From contig CM061247.1 in NCBI GenBank assembly GCA_022605425.2, positions 731,501-795,500 on the forward strand: a DNA stretch of 64,000 nucleotides, read 5' to 3'. Positions within the stretch are counted from its first letter, which is position 1; each line of letters begins with the position of its first letter. The notes beneath the pieces were generated by a model, which had not been told where the DNA came from, made no database searches, and saw nothing but the letters and a program-made list of their open reading frames with translations. A program made the translations under genes and the position numbers. Below, piece after piece: positions 32,021 through 43,720 of the stretch. Origin of the DNA: Hamiltosporidium tvaerminnensis (lineage: Eukaryota > Microsporidia > Dubosqiidae).

Positions 32021-34236
32021 TAGAATGATACTATTTTAAACCCATAAAATTTTTAAATAAATTGAAAATAATTAAAATAAAATACAGAAAAAAATTTAAA
32101 AAGAATAAAAAAAGGCAATGTAAAAGTATCAATAGGAAAAAATTTGAATCGTAATCTATTTTGCTTGTTCCATTTTTTTAAATGTTTGTTACCTCATTGG
32201 TTTTTTTATTTTTCCTTTAAATAAAATACGTACTTTTTTTTATTTAAATCTAAAAATATGAAAATTTTAAAACAAAGAAAATATATTTTAAGTTATTAAA
32301 ATACACTTTTTTTAAAAAGATTCACCAAATATTCTTTTTAACCGCTATTTTAACATGCTTTTATCCCAATTCATGTAATTTAACAAGGGAAGGCAATAAA
32401 GAACAACAGTAGAACAGAATAAAATAGAGAAAGGGGCAGCATAAAATAAGACCAAATTTTATGTAAAATTTTAGTATGAAATTTTTAACAGAACCGAGCT
32501 TATAAAATATGAGAATCTAATTGAAACGGTAGAAATTTTTGAATTTTAATGTGAAAATATTGGTGTAGGTCTTAGAAGATGGCATTTTATTCCCGTTTTT
32601 TATATTTTTTTGACACACGGCAGAAATAAATAAGACATTTGTTGTCATGGGTCAATAAATCTCTCCATGCCGAATATAACGCCCGGTATTTCCACATACC
32701 GCCTGTTATTTGCAATAATTTTACAGAACACCGTTAATTTCTATATATTGATTCCAAAGCCCATATCATTAGAAAAAAGAGGATTTCTTTTGATTTAATG
32801 TGTTAAATGTTCAAAAACGCATGTAAGACTTTTAAATTTGAATTCCTCAAAAAAATTTAGTTTAAATGCGCATTATTATGCAAAAAAGCAGTAAAAGCAA
32901 GTTCGATATTTTATTTTTTAAATTTATTATTTATCAAACCATCAGAATATTATAAATTGAATTAGCATAAAAATTTTCGATAAGTGCTCTTTCTTCCTTG
33001 TAATTATTTTCATTTTTTTACTGCTGCTATAGCGAAGAAAGAAAAATTACTCGACAAAATAATCTTATTTTTGTCCATGATGATTTTCTCTCGGTGACTT
33101 TGGAACATTAATTTTACCTCCGCTGCAATTTTCCATTAGTACTCATATAAAAAATTATTATGATAATTGTGGCTTTAATGGTTCAATTTGTAGTCAAGTA
33201 CATCCGAGGCAATCTCCAAGCTTCGCAGTATATTTCCGAATTCGCCTCTGTAATTATTACAACGTGAATCTTTTTCTGTAGAATGCCTCATTGTTCGCGT
33301 TTGTTTTTTGTTATTATGCTTCCGGAAAGTGAATTGTTAAACTTATTGTCTAAAGATATGCATATAAAGGGGTGTATTCGATTATTTAATATTCTGTTAT
33401 ATGTATAAAAGGACCTTAAGATTCTCATACACCATTATATCGCCGTGGGAGCATTTTTTTCGGACTATATTCTTAAATGCTGTTTACGCGTTAAACCTGG
33501 CTGTCACCTTTCATTATGTATTCTTCTATGTAAAACCTCAATCTTAGACAATCAAGAATATTTCAAAATGTTCATTTTTAAACCCATCTTTATCAGAATA
33601 CATCGCCCTTAAAGGCTAAAGTTGTCAAACATAGATTTGAAGACATCTTTTATTTATTGTAAGTTCTTTTGGGGCCTAAAAGCTTCGGTGATGATTTATA
33701 TGTGTCGAATACCCTGAGAATCTAGCTGCTTTTTTATTTGATTTCCGTCTCTCTCGCGTTATACACAATTGTATAGCCTATGGTTTCAATATGATGCTTA
33801 GTAGTTCTATTCTTTTCTATTTTAATAACTTACGATTTTTAGTATTGTAGTTACTATGCATTTATTTATATATGAAACGAAAATGCTCAGGAAAAAAGGG
33901 ACTGAAAGCAATTACTAAAATTATAAATTATTTATTTTTTTAGTCAAAGAAGTTTTTAGAAGTTGAATTTACATTTTCCGGGCTGCAAAAACTAAAAAAA
34001 AGCAAAAAACAGAAAGATCAAAAAGGAAAAAAATAAATTATATACTGATTAGCTTACATTTAACACATCATGGTTAATTCTATATAAAACAAATTGTAAG
34101 TTGATATGGATAGGTAATAACAGAAAGGAATGTGATACAAGGAGCTGTATGAAACAACAAAAGATGAATAGAATTTGGGATATGGGAATATAATTCATGT
34201 ATAAAAATTAAAGGGTAACATAAATTTGGAATAACT
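32021..34236. other. Gene-free stretch, possible old coding relics
   Basis: No supported gene. About 33100-33800 is less AT-rich than its surroundings and on the minus strand gives short readable pieces (for example EANSEIYCEAWRLPRMY) broken by stops, possibly a dead transposon. No family could be assigned. Confidence 0.35.
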
Positions 34237-34955
34237 TTATTTGAAAGTATCACATCTTTTTAAAATAGTGGCAAGTGTTTTATTTGCTTTCATGACATCA
34301 ACGCAGTTCTAGGTTTACCATCAACAACTGCTACCCCAACACTTCATCAGTACCCCCTGCGATACCTAAGTCTCAAAGTCTTTCATCTACCACATGTGTA
34401 GAACCCAATTAAAAAGCGAGGCTGTCGCCCGGTGTTCGTTAGTGTCCTTTGCATGTAGTGTGATCGAAGGCCGAAGCTACCCGGGTCCCCCAAGACCATG
34501 CGGCATTACCACTTACTCCACACCTTCTAACCATATAAACGTCTAGCTAAGATCTATTTCAGAGAATTACATGCGGTCCACCTAGACAGTGCAATGCTAT
34601 ACCAACAGGTATAATCTGCATCTTAGCTCTTCCGACTTTTAATGGGTTTTAATTTTATATCTTCTAGAAGCTAAGTCTTCTAACCCGAGTGAGTTAGGCT
34701 AATATTCTATGCTTTTACATGTCAATTACCTACATGTTCAGCTGTGGTGTGCAATCTAGTTATGTAAAAAACTAAAAATAAATCGTAGAAAAAGTTTCTC
34801 CGTTTCTTAGACCTCTCCTCCTCATAACAACTCCCATGGAACAACCGAAGATGTAGTGTGGTTTTATTCCCACCAAAAATCCAAACAATGAACTCATATC
34901 AGTTTCACACACTCATTGCCAAGCAGAAAGTTTTGTATGTGGTTATTCTCCCTCC
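34237..34955 (+). repeat. Dispersed repeat family A, copy 2
   Basis: About 720 bp, closely similar to copy 3 at 41739-42460. Shared landmarks are CACATCTTTTTAAAATAGTGG at the left, TGCGATACCTA, CCCGGTGTTCGTTA, CCTAGACAGTGCAATG, TACCTACATGTTCAGCTG, and CATTGCCAAGCAGAAAGTTT ending in CTCCCTCC. GC-rich relative to its flanks; no open frame. Confidence 0.88.
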
Positions 34956-35252
34956 GTTTAATGGCAACATAAAAATTAAAAATTTTATATAAATAACGGC
35001 TTGCTATAAAACATAAATGTTTATTTCCTCTCTAACATATTATCATATTTCAAATCTTAATTTAACGTATGCATTTGAATATTTTTTATTTCTTTTTTAA
35101 ATGAAAACAAAATTTGGGCATATTTTTAATATTTTATAAGTGCATAACTGTGTTCATAATGATGAACATATATTTCTAATTCTTTTGTAAAGAAATTTAT
35201 GAAATACGCTTTAAAAAGAGATAAAAAATATTATTTTGAAAAACCATTTTAT

Positions 35253-36512
35253 TCATTCATAAAATCCTAATTTGTAGTTACAACAGCAGTTTAGAGTATA
35301 AAACGGCTTTCTTTTTAGAACAAAATGGTTTCTAATGCCTAACAAATAATCTTTGATCCTTTTTAATTCTTTCATTTTGAATAAATGCAGCGGGAATATC
35401 TCCCCACCCAACTCAAATTTGAATCTGGCATATTTAGAGACCCTCAATCCTGTTCTACAGACTGTACATTTTTCCGAATGTATTCCCATATTCAATAATC
35501 TTGTAACCGATTCGTCGGTTTTTTCGTAATCGCACCCGCAATATAATGCGATCTCGAATTCATTTCCCTTTAAAAATATTTTGCTGCCGATTTTTTCGAT
35601 ATATATATCCCCACTAGTTATCTTTATATCTTCATAATCGTTGAAACAAAACAAGAACTCATATATTTCATCAAAAAATGGATGAAAAATTAATTCATCA
35701 ACACTTGGTCTTGCATCTAGATCTACTTGAAGTGCATGATCGGAAATATCAGTAACATCTGTATGGAAATCGCCCGGATTTATGAATAATATCCCACTAG
35801 CTGCATTTCTCAACATGAAACCCCAGCTATAAATATCAGATTTGAACCCTTGATCAAGTCCCTTCAACACTTCCGGTGAAAAGTATGGAAACAAGTTTTT
35901 TCTCTCTTCAGAAACCGGATTTTGCGGTGAAAATATTCTTCTAGGTCTATTCACATAACACGCTAAACCGAAATCTATTAACTTAGCATTTAAATCAGAA
36001 TCTACTACTACATTATCAAGCTTAATATCGTTGTGAATAACTCCTTCTCCTTCTAAATATAACAGCGCGTCAAGTAATTGTTTGAATATAATTTTTAAAT
36101 CTCTTAAGCAGATTTTTTCTTCGTTCAAAATGCTAAATAAAGTTCGAGGAAAGTATTCAAAAGCAATATAGCCAGATTTGTTCATCTTAAACGAAAATAA
36201 CACATGAATGATATTTGGATGGGACAATTTCTGACATAATTCCAGCTCTTCTTCAAAACATTGACCATCTAGTGATTGTCCTTTAATCGCCATTTCTATC
36301 CGTTCTGTATAATGATAAACATGCCCATATGTTCCTTTACCCAATGGGTTTCGCTTTTTGAGCAATTTATTTGAATTGTTTATTTCTAATTCTATTTCAT
36401 TAGGAAAATTGACGTCTAAAGAATATATATATCTCGTTTTCGATAAGAGGACGCCACAAATCATGAAAGAGGTATAAATATCAATAGAAAAAACACCCGT
36501 GGATAAATTCAT
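35253..36512 (-). CDS. Secreted or membrane-anchored Ser/Thr protein kinase
   Basis: 419 residues from ATG 36512. Residues about 10-31 are hydrophobic (SFMICGVLLSKTRYIYS), suggesting a signal peptide or anchor. All core kinase motifs are present: glycine loop LGKGTYGHV (57-65), lysine MAIK (K77), catalytic loop IHNDIKLDN (D162, N167), DFG (180-182), SPE in place of APE (212-214), and SDIYSWG (225-231). The HRD arginine is Asn here, as in some non-RD kinases. After the domain, a module of about 110 residues carries C325, C327, C349 and C352 (YCGC and EKCTVC), possibly metal-binding and shared with the pseudokinase at 13333-14585. Substrate and subfamily are unknown. A secreted kinase in a parasite could act on host or spore-wall proteins; that is inference. 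Confidence 0.85.
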   Translation of the reverse strand: MNLSTGVFSIDIYTSFMICGVLLSKTRYIYSLDVNFPNEIELEINNSNKLLKKRNPLGKGTYGHVYHYTERIEMAIKGQSLDGQCFEEELELCQKLSHPNIIHVLFSFKMNKSGYIAFEYFPRTLFSILNEEKICLRDLKIIFKQLLDALLYLEGEGVIHNDIKLDNVVVDSDLNAKLIDFGLACYVNRPRRIFSPQNPVSEERKNLFPYFSPEVLKGLDQGFKSDIYSWGFMLRNAASGILFINPGDFHTDVTDISDHALQVDLDARPSVDELIFHPFFDEIYEFLFCFNDYEDIKITSGDIYIEKIGSKIFLKGNEFEIALYCGCDYEKTDESVTRLLNMGIHSEKCTVCRTGLRVSKYARFKFELGGEIFPLHLFKMKELKRIKDYLLGIRNHFVLKRKPFYTLNCCCNYKLGFYE

Positions 36513-37837
36513 TGATTCCAAATAAATTTTTTTAATTTATATTAAAATTTATAACAACTCCTTTTTTTTTTATCAAATATCAGATCTGATGACATTAATT
36601 ACATATCATAAAAGATAAATGAACAAGAAGGCCTAATAAAACAATAATTTTCACAATATTATTTGGTTTTAAATTCGATTAAAATATCTCAGCTTGAATT
36701 CTTGTAAAAGCAAAATGACCTATAACTAATTTAGATAATTTTTTTTACAATTAATATGATATTTATTGTGGTTTTTCAACATTTATGAAAATATAATACA
36801 GATTTTTTTTATTAATTATTTTATTACAACCAATAGTTTCTGTTTTTTTGAAGATCGAATTTTCTGATTTATCAAGATACTAATTAAAAAACTTAATTCA
36901 ATTCCGCTGTTTTTTTATTTAACAAATCATTTAAAGGAATATTAAAGTATTAAGAAAACAATACTGTTATTATTTTCTAAGATGGTAAGGATTTAGATTC
37001 AGTATTCATATACTTCTCTCAAATAAATACAAAAATACCCAAAAATTTATATAGAGGCAAAAAATTAAATTATAGTAATTTCAAATATAAACCTAAGTGT
37101 ATAACTATAAATTATAATTGTGAGTGTCTCTAGGTAGCAAGGTTTATAAATGAAAGAATATATTCCATAATTTTAAAATTTATAACTAAAACAATCTCGG
37201 TTAAAATACCAATCTATCTATTAATATAATTGAGTTTTGTATAATCCTTATTTTTTTATGAGAAAAAGTTTGAGAATCAATCATAAAAAATATTTATCTT
37301 TGTTTTTCCGTAACAATTTAGTTCGATTTAAATTCAGATTTTTCTATCATTTTAATTTAGCATTTAAAAAAAATGGAACGAATTTTGATGTCTTAGAGAA
37401 CAGGATCCAATCTTTTTATGCTGTAATTATTTAAATAATCCGATATTTTTTATATTTTGGATTTAAATTATAATCTAGAGATTTGGTGCAGTGGTTGAAG
37501 ATTTTAAGCAACATTAGGTTTTTATTCATACAAAAACATACTGAGATTTCTAAAATTTCCAACCTTTTTTTCGTAATCATGTTTAAATCAAAATGATTCG
37601 ATTAAAGTCAATCTTAATCTTATGATTGGGAAAATCTATTCTCCTTATTAATCTATCTAAGATAAAAAGAGGATAACCGAATTGAAAACTAACTGCTCGG
37701 CAATTACCGTGTATAATTGGTTTGGAAATCATTATAGAAATTTTTGTAGAATATAAAACACACAGGATCTTTAGTCAATCCTTTATAATTTTTAGTCAAA
37801 CCGATTAAAAAGCAAATGCTACAATTAAATTTATTCA

Positions 37838-37886
37838 TCCTCAACACCGAGAGGTAAAAGAGAAATGGAATAAGTAAGCAGGTAAG
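37838..37886 (-). repeat. Family B repeat, 5' fragment (inverted)
   Basis: The reverse complement, from TACTTATTCCATTTCTC to CTCTCGGTGTTGAGGATGAA, matches the 5' end of family B at 40957. Only about 50 bp is recognisable. Confidence 0.6.
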
Positions 37887-38430
37887 TTTTAATTTTAAAA
37901 TTAAATTCTATAAAATATAATTCTTGAACATAATATTATAAAAATATATTTACAATCTACGTTTAGTGTCCTTTGTCTTTCTATTTCGGATTTTATGATT
38001 AATAAATTAATCATTATAATGCTTTTTTAAAGACACTTGATCGATAATTTGTCTTATTATTGGATTATATCATCGAGAAAAAATTTAATATATTCATTTA
38101 CCAAATTTTAACAAGATTTTTTCCACGAATCAATCCGAGTAAAAAAAATTAAAACTAATTTAAGGAATAAATGCAATTTTTTCAGCAAAAATATTTATTT
38201 TGACTCATTTTTGGCGGGTTTGATACTGTTCCAATTAATAAAAAAAATAATTTTTTGTAAATAATACGTTTGGAATTTTCAAACTTAAATATTTTGAAAT
38301 GAAATCTGAATAAAGCAAAAAAAAAATATAAAGTCACAAATTTATATTTAAACACGGTTTGTAAACATATTTATATTCTTTTTAATACAGAAAATGAAAT
38401 ATCTATTTATTTTTAAAATTTGAATTTCTT

Positions 38431-38583
38431 TTTAGAGATAAACTTATTAAAGAAAATAAATAGAAATAATTATTTACTAAGCAATATGAAGAAAAGAAAG
38501 ATTTATTTTTAGAGATAAACTTATTAAAGAATATAAATAGAAATAATTATTTACTAAGCAATATGAAGAAAAGAAAGATTAAT
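38431..38583. repeat. 77-bp tandem duplication upstream of DHH1
   Basis: Two nearly identical units starting TTTAGAGATAAACTTATTAA at 38431 and 38508 and ending GAAGAAAAGAAAGATT. They lie about 250-400 bp before the DHH1 start. Confidence 0.9.
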
Positions 38584-38827
38584 AATTTCATTAGAAATAA
38601 ACGGTAATTCAAAACTAAAATTCAGTAATTATATTAATTATCAATACGGTTCTTTTAATATTTTTCGCTTTTTTTAAAAATTTAAAATTTTAGATTACAA
38701 TCTAAATACAGAAATATTTATCTGAGATTTCCTTCTTTATTCTTTTGAATCAAAAAAAATAAAAATCTTTCCAATTTTTTAAAATTAAAAAAGGGAAAAT
38801 TTTAGATAAATTGTTTATTTCTTTATG

Positions 38828-38830
38828 CCC
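38828..38830 (+). promoter_or_regulatory. CCC motif upstream of DHH1 start
   Basis: CCC lies three bases before ATG 38834. An in-frame ATG at 38825 would place CCC inside the coding sequence; the motif favours the second ATG. Confidence 0.4.
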
Positions 38831-38833
38831 ATA

Positions 38834-40144
38834 ATGGATAAAATTATCAAGGAAGATACCAAAGATGAAAAATTAACGACAGTAAATGAAAAAGAAGAAT
38901 TACTTAAAAACTTACTAGAAAAATTGAAAATTGCTGAAACTAAATATGGAATTGATATTACAGAAATACTTAAGAAAGATGTTGTTCGAACTGACGATGT
39001 GACAACTACACAATTTTCTAAATGGGAGGAATTTATTAAAAATACGAATTTGCTTAAAGGAATAGAAAATATGGATTATAAATATCCTTCACCTGTTCAG
39101 GCGGCTTCAATTCCGTATTCTTTGGAAGGTCGTGATCTTATTGTTAGATCAAAGAATGGAACTGGAAAAACAGCTGCTTATACGATTCCGATATTGGAAA
39201 GAATTGACGACAATAAAATGATGCCTCAGTGTATAATTCTTGTACCAACAAGAGAATTAGCACTTCAAACTTCTAAAATGTGTAAGAAAATAGCTAAATA
39301 TATGAAAATTGAAATTGTTCCAATTTATGGCGGTATAGACTTACATGATGATATTTTGAGACTTACACAGGGGGTTCATGTAATTGTTGGTACGCCAGGA
39401 AGAATTTTAGACATTGCGGAAAGAAAAATTATAAATTTAAAACTTTGTAATATCTTGGTTTTTGATGAGGCAGATAAATTATTGAGTTTTGAATTTAAAG
39501 ATTCTTTGGATAAAATAATTAAATTTTTGCCGGTTGATAGGCAAATATTGCTGTATTCTGCTACTTTTCCAAGTTCGGTTTGTGAATTCGTTAATTCTTA
39601 TATGAACAAACCACTTCATCTAAATTTGATGAAAGAACTGACATTGAAGGGCGTACATCAGTTTTACGCGTGTGTGGAACCAAAAAACAAACTTTTTTGT
39701 CTTAAAACACTTCTTAAGCAATTAAATTTTGATCAATGTATAATATTCTGTAATTCAATACAAAATGTAGAATTATTGACAAAAAAAACAACAGAAATGG
39801 GATTTCCTTCATATTTTATTCATTCTAAAATGATGCAGGCAGATAGAAATTTGGTATTTCATAATTTTACAGAAGGTGGTTGTAAAATATTGGTGACTAC
39901 CGATCTGATAACTCGTGGAATTGATGTACCAACAATAAATTGTGTCATAAATTTTGATTTTCCCAAAACAACAGAATCATATCTTCACAGAATAGGAAGA
40001 GCAGGTAGATTCGGAAATTATGGTGTAGCAATTAATTTAATCGGACCCTCTCAGAATTTAAGAGATTTGGAGAATGCACTCGATATTTCTATACTTCCTG
40101 TCTCGGATAAAAAATTTGAAGATTTTATGAAAAAACAAACATAA
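38834..40144 (+). CDS. DHH1: DEAD-box RNA helicase, DHH1/DDX6 type
   Basis: 436 residues from ATG 38834. DHH1 is an ATP-dependent RNA helicase of P-bodies that promotes decapping and translational repression. All motifs are visible: Q-motif region YPSPVQAASIP (84-94), I SKNGTGKT (106-113), Ia PTREL (138-142), Ib GTPGR (186-190), II DEAD (211-214), III SAT (242-244), V TTDLITRGID (355-364), VI HRIGRAGR (385-392). DHH1-specific stretches include GGIDLHDDILRL, MKELTLKGVHQFYA and VINFDFPKTTESYLHRIG, which separate it from eIF4A and DBP5. The first 60 residues are a charged extension rich in Lys/Glu. It lacks the long Gln/Pro tail of yeast DHH1. It is a lone gene followed by a short tandem array. 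Confidence 0.95.
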   Translation: MDKIIKEDTKDEKLTTVNEKEELLKNLLEKLKIAETKYGIDITEILKKDVVRTDDVTTTQFSKWEEFIKNTNLLKGIENMDYKYPSPVQAASIPYSLEGRDLIVRSKNGTGKTAAYTIPILERIDDNKMMPQCIILVPTRELALQTSKMCKKIAKYMKIEIVPIYGGIDLHDDILRLTQGVHVIVGTPGRILDIAERKIINLKLCNILVFDEADKLLSFEFKDSLDKIIKFLPVDRQILLYSATFPSSVCEFVNSYMNKPLHLNLMKELTLKGVHQFYACVEPKNKLFCLKTLLKQLNFDQCIIFCNSIQNVELLTKKTTEMGFPSYFIHSKMMQADRNLVFHNFTEGGCKILVTTDLITRGIDVPTINCVINFDFPKTTESYLHRIGRAGRFGNYGVAINLIGPSQNLRDLENALDISILPVSDKKFEDFMKKQT

Positions 40145-40190
40145 AATAAATATTTGACTTTAGAATTTATTTATAATTTCTTTTAATTTA

Positions 40191-40316
40191 TTCTATCTTT
40201 CAAGTATTTTATATTAAAAAATATTTAAAACTTCAGATTTATCTTCTATCTTTCAAGTATTTTATAATAGAAAATATTTAATAACTTCAGATTTATCTTC
40301 TATCTTTATAAACTAT
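40191..40316. repeat. 53-bp tandem repeat downstream of DHH1
   Basis: Units start TTCTATCTTTCAAGTATTTT at 40191 and 40244, with a partial third at 40298. Located 50-170 bp after the DHH1 stop, like the array after the 585-residue gene, and may sit in its 3' untranslated region. Confidence 0.85.
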
Positions 40317-40403
40317 AAAAAATATTAAATCATATTTAATAAAAACACTCATTAATCCATTAAAAATTCATTTTTATTTACTTTATGATAAATTATTCCG
40401 AAT

Positions 40404-40635
40404 TTACTTACTTATATAGTTGATTATTCGATTCTTCTTTTACATTTAGGTTTCAAGGATGAACAAATGAAAATCTCTCGATTTAGTTCTTTCTATCTGC
40501 CGTAACTCAGAGTAATGAGATTAGCCTATAGAACAAGTCTGATTTGTATCTAAAAAAAATGTCAACTATTTTTTCACACGAATTTTACACAGGCTTGCCA
40601 AACAGATAATTTTTAGTTGGTTAACCTCTAACCAA
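40404..40635 (+). repeat. Family B repeat, copy 1
   Basis: About 230 bp similar to 40957-41180: GATGAACAAATGAAAATC, CTGCCGTAACTCAGAG, AGATTAGCCTATAGA, ACACGAATTTTACACA and TTGCCAAACAGATAATTTTT in the same order. Confidence 0.7.
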
Positions 40636-40956
40636 CTATTATTATTAATTCCCAAAAACAAATTCATCTGTATTCAGATTTAAAAATATATTTCATTTAA
40701 TTACTTCAAATCTAAATAAACAATATTTTTCTTTAAAATCAAGCTGGTTTGTTCACAAAAATAACTTAAAACAAAAAATAATATTTATAAACAAATTTTT
40801 AATTTTTAACGAGCTTTTACTCAACACATATTTTTAATTAAGATCATTCTTAAATAATTCATATTGATATTTATAATATTGTTTATGAAATTAAATTGAT
40901 TTTTTAGTAATTTTTTGATCAAATTTACATCAAATCTATATTTAATATATTTTAAC

Positions 40957-41180
40957 TACTTACTTATTCCGTTCCTCTTTTACCTCTCAGTGTCGAGAAT
41001 GAACAAATGAATGTTTTCCATTTGTTTCTTTTAATCAGTTGTAACTCGGGATTATAGGAGATTGGCGTATAGATCCAGTATATTTTATATCCTAACACAA
41101 TGGCAGCAATGATTTTAATACGAATTGTACACATTCATTACCAAACAGAAAGTTTTTAATGTGGTTATCCTCCCTCCACC
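40957..41180 (+). repeat. Family B repeat, copy 2
   Basis: About 225 bp. The 5' end is TACTTACTTATTCCGTTC and the 3' end CATTACCAAACAGAAAGTTT followed by GTGGTTATCCTCCCTCC. That 3' block is the same as the one ending family A, while the rest of the sequence differs. Confidence 0.78.
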
Positions 41181-41738
41181 TTATACCTAAAATAATAATT
41201 TTAAATTTATTTATTTGGTGTATTAAATATGTTTAATCTTAAATATTTTATAAAAAAAGTCATTTATAAATCAGATAATCATTCATCAGTTTTAGTTTAT
41301 AGTAGTAATAAGAAAATTTTTAAGTTACAAATTCTTAAATCAAATTAAAAATATTTCCACACTAAGGCAGGTGGAAAAACAAGGGGTTGAAATTTTAAAT
41401 TTTAAAATAAACAGTTAAACTTTCTCTTAAAGTATACAATAAGAAGACAAAATATTTTAGGCAAAAAAAATATTAAATTATGAACTAGTAACAGTATATA
41501 AAATGAAGTAAAATGATTTACTGACTTAAATATAGAAATATATTCCAATTATGAGAACGTTTTAGTAAACTGGAAATTTTTAAAATTTATCAGGGAATAT
41601 AATGGTAAATCACTCTTATTAAAAAATTGTTATTTATTCAGAAAAATGCTTCATTTTGCAAAGTATGATTTAATGCTGATTGTATTTTAATTGATGTAAA
41701 TATTTTAGTTACAGTTTTTTGTCTTTTTACCAGAAATT

Positions 41739-42460
41739 TTATTTAAAAATATCACATCTTTTTACAATATTTGCAAAAGTCATATTTGTTTTCATGACAG
41801 TAAAGCAGTTCTATGTTTAATATAAATAACTGCTACCCCAACACTCCTTCGGTAAACCCTGCGATACCTACGTCCCAAAGCCTTTCATCTACCAGGTGTG
41901 TAGAACCTAATTACTAGGCGAGGCAGTTGCCCGGTGTTCGTTAATGTCCGTTGCATGGAGTTTGATCGAAGACCGAAGCCCCCCGGGCTTCCTAAGACTA
42001 TGCAGCATTCCCACTTACTCTACACTTTCTGAACCCAATAAACTTCTATCTAAGATATATATCAGAGATTTACATGAGATCCACCTAGACAGTGCAATGT
42101 CATACCAACAGGTATAACTTGCTACTTAGCTCTCCCGGCTTTAAATGGTTTTTTGTTTTGTATCTCCCAAGAGCTAAGTCTATTAACCCGAGTGAGCAAG
42201 GCTAGGTTTCCATGCTTTTACATGGCAATTACCTACATGTTCAGCTGCGGTCTGCAATCTAGTTACGTAAAAAACTAAAAATAAATTTGTAGAAAAAGTT
42301 TCTCAATTTCGTAGACCTCTCTCCTTCATAACAACTCTCATGGAACAGCCAAAGATGTAGTGTGGTTTTATTCCCACCAAAAATCCAAACAATGACCTTA
42401 CATCAATTTCATACACTCATTGCCAAGCAGAATTTTTTTTATATGGTTATCCTCCCTCCA
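41739..42460 (+). repeat. Dispersed repeat family A, copy 3
   Basis: About 720 bp, close to copy 2. Landmarks are ATCACATCTTTTTACAATAT, CATGACAGTAAAGCAGTTC, GCAGTTGCCCGGTGTTCG, CCACCTAGACAGTGCAATG, TACCTACATGTTCAGCTGC, and the terminus CATTGCCAAGCAGAATTTTT with CCTCCCTCC. No open frame. Confidence 0.88.
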
Positions 42461-43720
42461 CACCTTACGTATGAATATTAATAATATTTTAATTTTTTAG
42501 TATGAGAAAAAAAATTGCAAAGAAACAGAGTTTCGTTAAAAAGGCAATTTAAATGCGACATAATAATAGTTTAGGTTATATTTGCTACCACTGATTTCTT
42601 TCATAGTAAATAACACATTATCATGAAAAGATATATTTATTTAAAACTTACGTATATTTATACTTATATGTCATCAATAATATAACTTATTATTGATTAT
42701 CGTATCTAATCAATGTTAGAATATTCAACGAAGATATTCGCATGAGGTAATTGGGTTATATTTAAACCAATTCTATAGATTCAACCTGCTTCATTTAAAA
42801 CAGAATATATTGTTTAATTAAAAAAACTAATTATTATAAATTTGTATAAAAATAGCTGTAAATTCTTTTGTATTTCTCAAAACAAATTTACAATGATTTT
42901 CTTTATGATTGACTAAATTGATATAAGATATTCAGGCTATTCATCTTCATATCATAAATACAAATTAATTTAATTATAATTAAGCTAAGCGTATCAGAGG
43001 TTACATATTCATCGATATTATTAACAATGATAATATAAAATTTGTTATTTAGAAGAGTGTTTAATTTTTTTATATTTTAATCTGTTCTAAAAAATACGTT
43101 ATTTGTTGTATAAAAGAAGACTGAATTCTTTTAATTTTTTTTCTATTTTGATCGAATTTATAGTTTTAAAATTTTTGACTTTTTTTATAACCATAAATCT
43201 AATACATCTTTAAAATATTACACATTTATTGCACGAGAATTACACTTTTTCTTGAAAGTTCCTAAAAATATGAATTGTATGTAATTTTTGACTCGAAAAA
43301 TAGAATAATAACAGTAATTACTTGAACATAGTGTAAAAAAAGCAAAGTCTTATATTAAAAAATATATTCGAATCAAATGTAAAATAATATTTTTCTATAT
43401 TAAGCAAATATGTTTCTTATGTATTTTTTCGAAATAAACAGTGAAATTTTTATATTTTGAAAGTACCAAAAAATATTTTTAGGTTTAATAATTGGTTTCA
43501 TCTTTTTTTATTATTGAATATGAAAGTAATTTTTTATTCTAAATTTATGTCTTTATATCTAAACTTAAAAATTTTTTTGATAATAAATTTTTTTCGAAAA
43601 AGGTGTATTAATTATATTAAATTGCTATATTAGCTAAAATTTATTTTGATAAATTAAATCATTAATTAAAAGATGTAATTATATTTTTTAAAAATTTACT
43701 ATAAAAATCTATTTATTCTA
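42461..43720. other. Gene-free AT-rich stretch
   Basis: Between the family A copy and the 3' end of the WD40 gene. Nothing recognised. Confidence 0.4.

Larger units (their letters stand above)
36513..38827. other. Gene-free AT-rich stretch between divergent kinase and DHH1 genes
   Basis: The kinase and DHH1 are transcribed outward from this 2.3 kb, so it contains both promoters, but none can be located. It holds a family B fragment at 37838-37886 and a 77-bp duplication at 38431-38583. The 65-codon frame at 37237-37434 lacks support. Confidence 0.45.
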
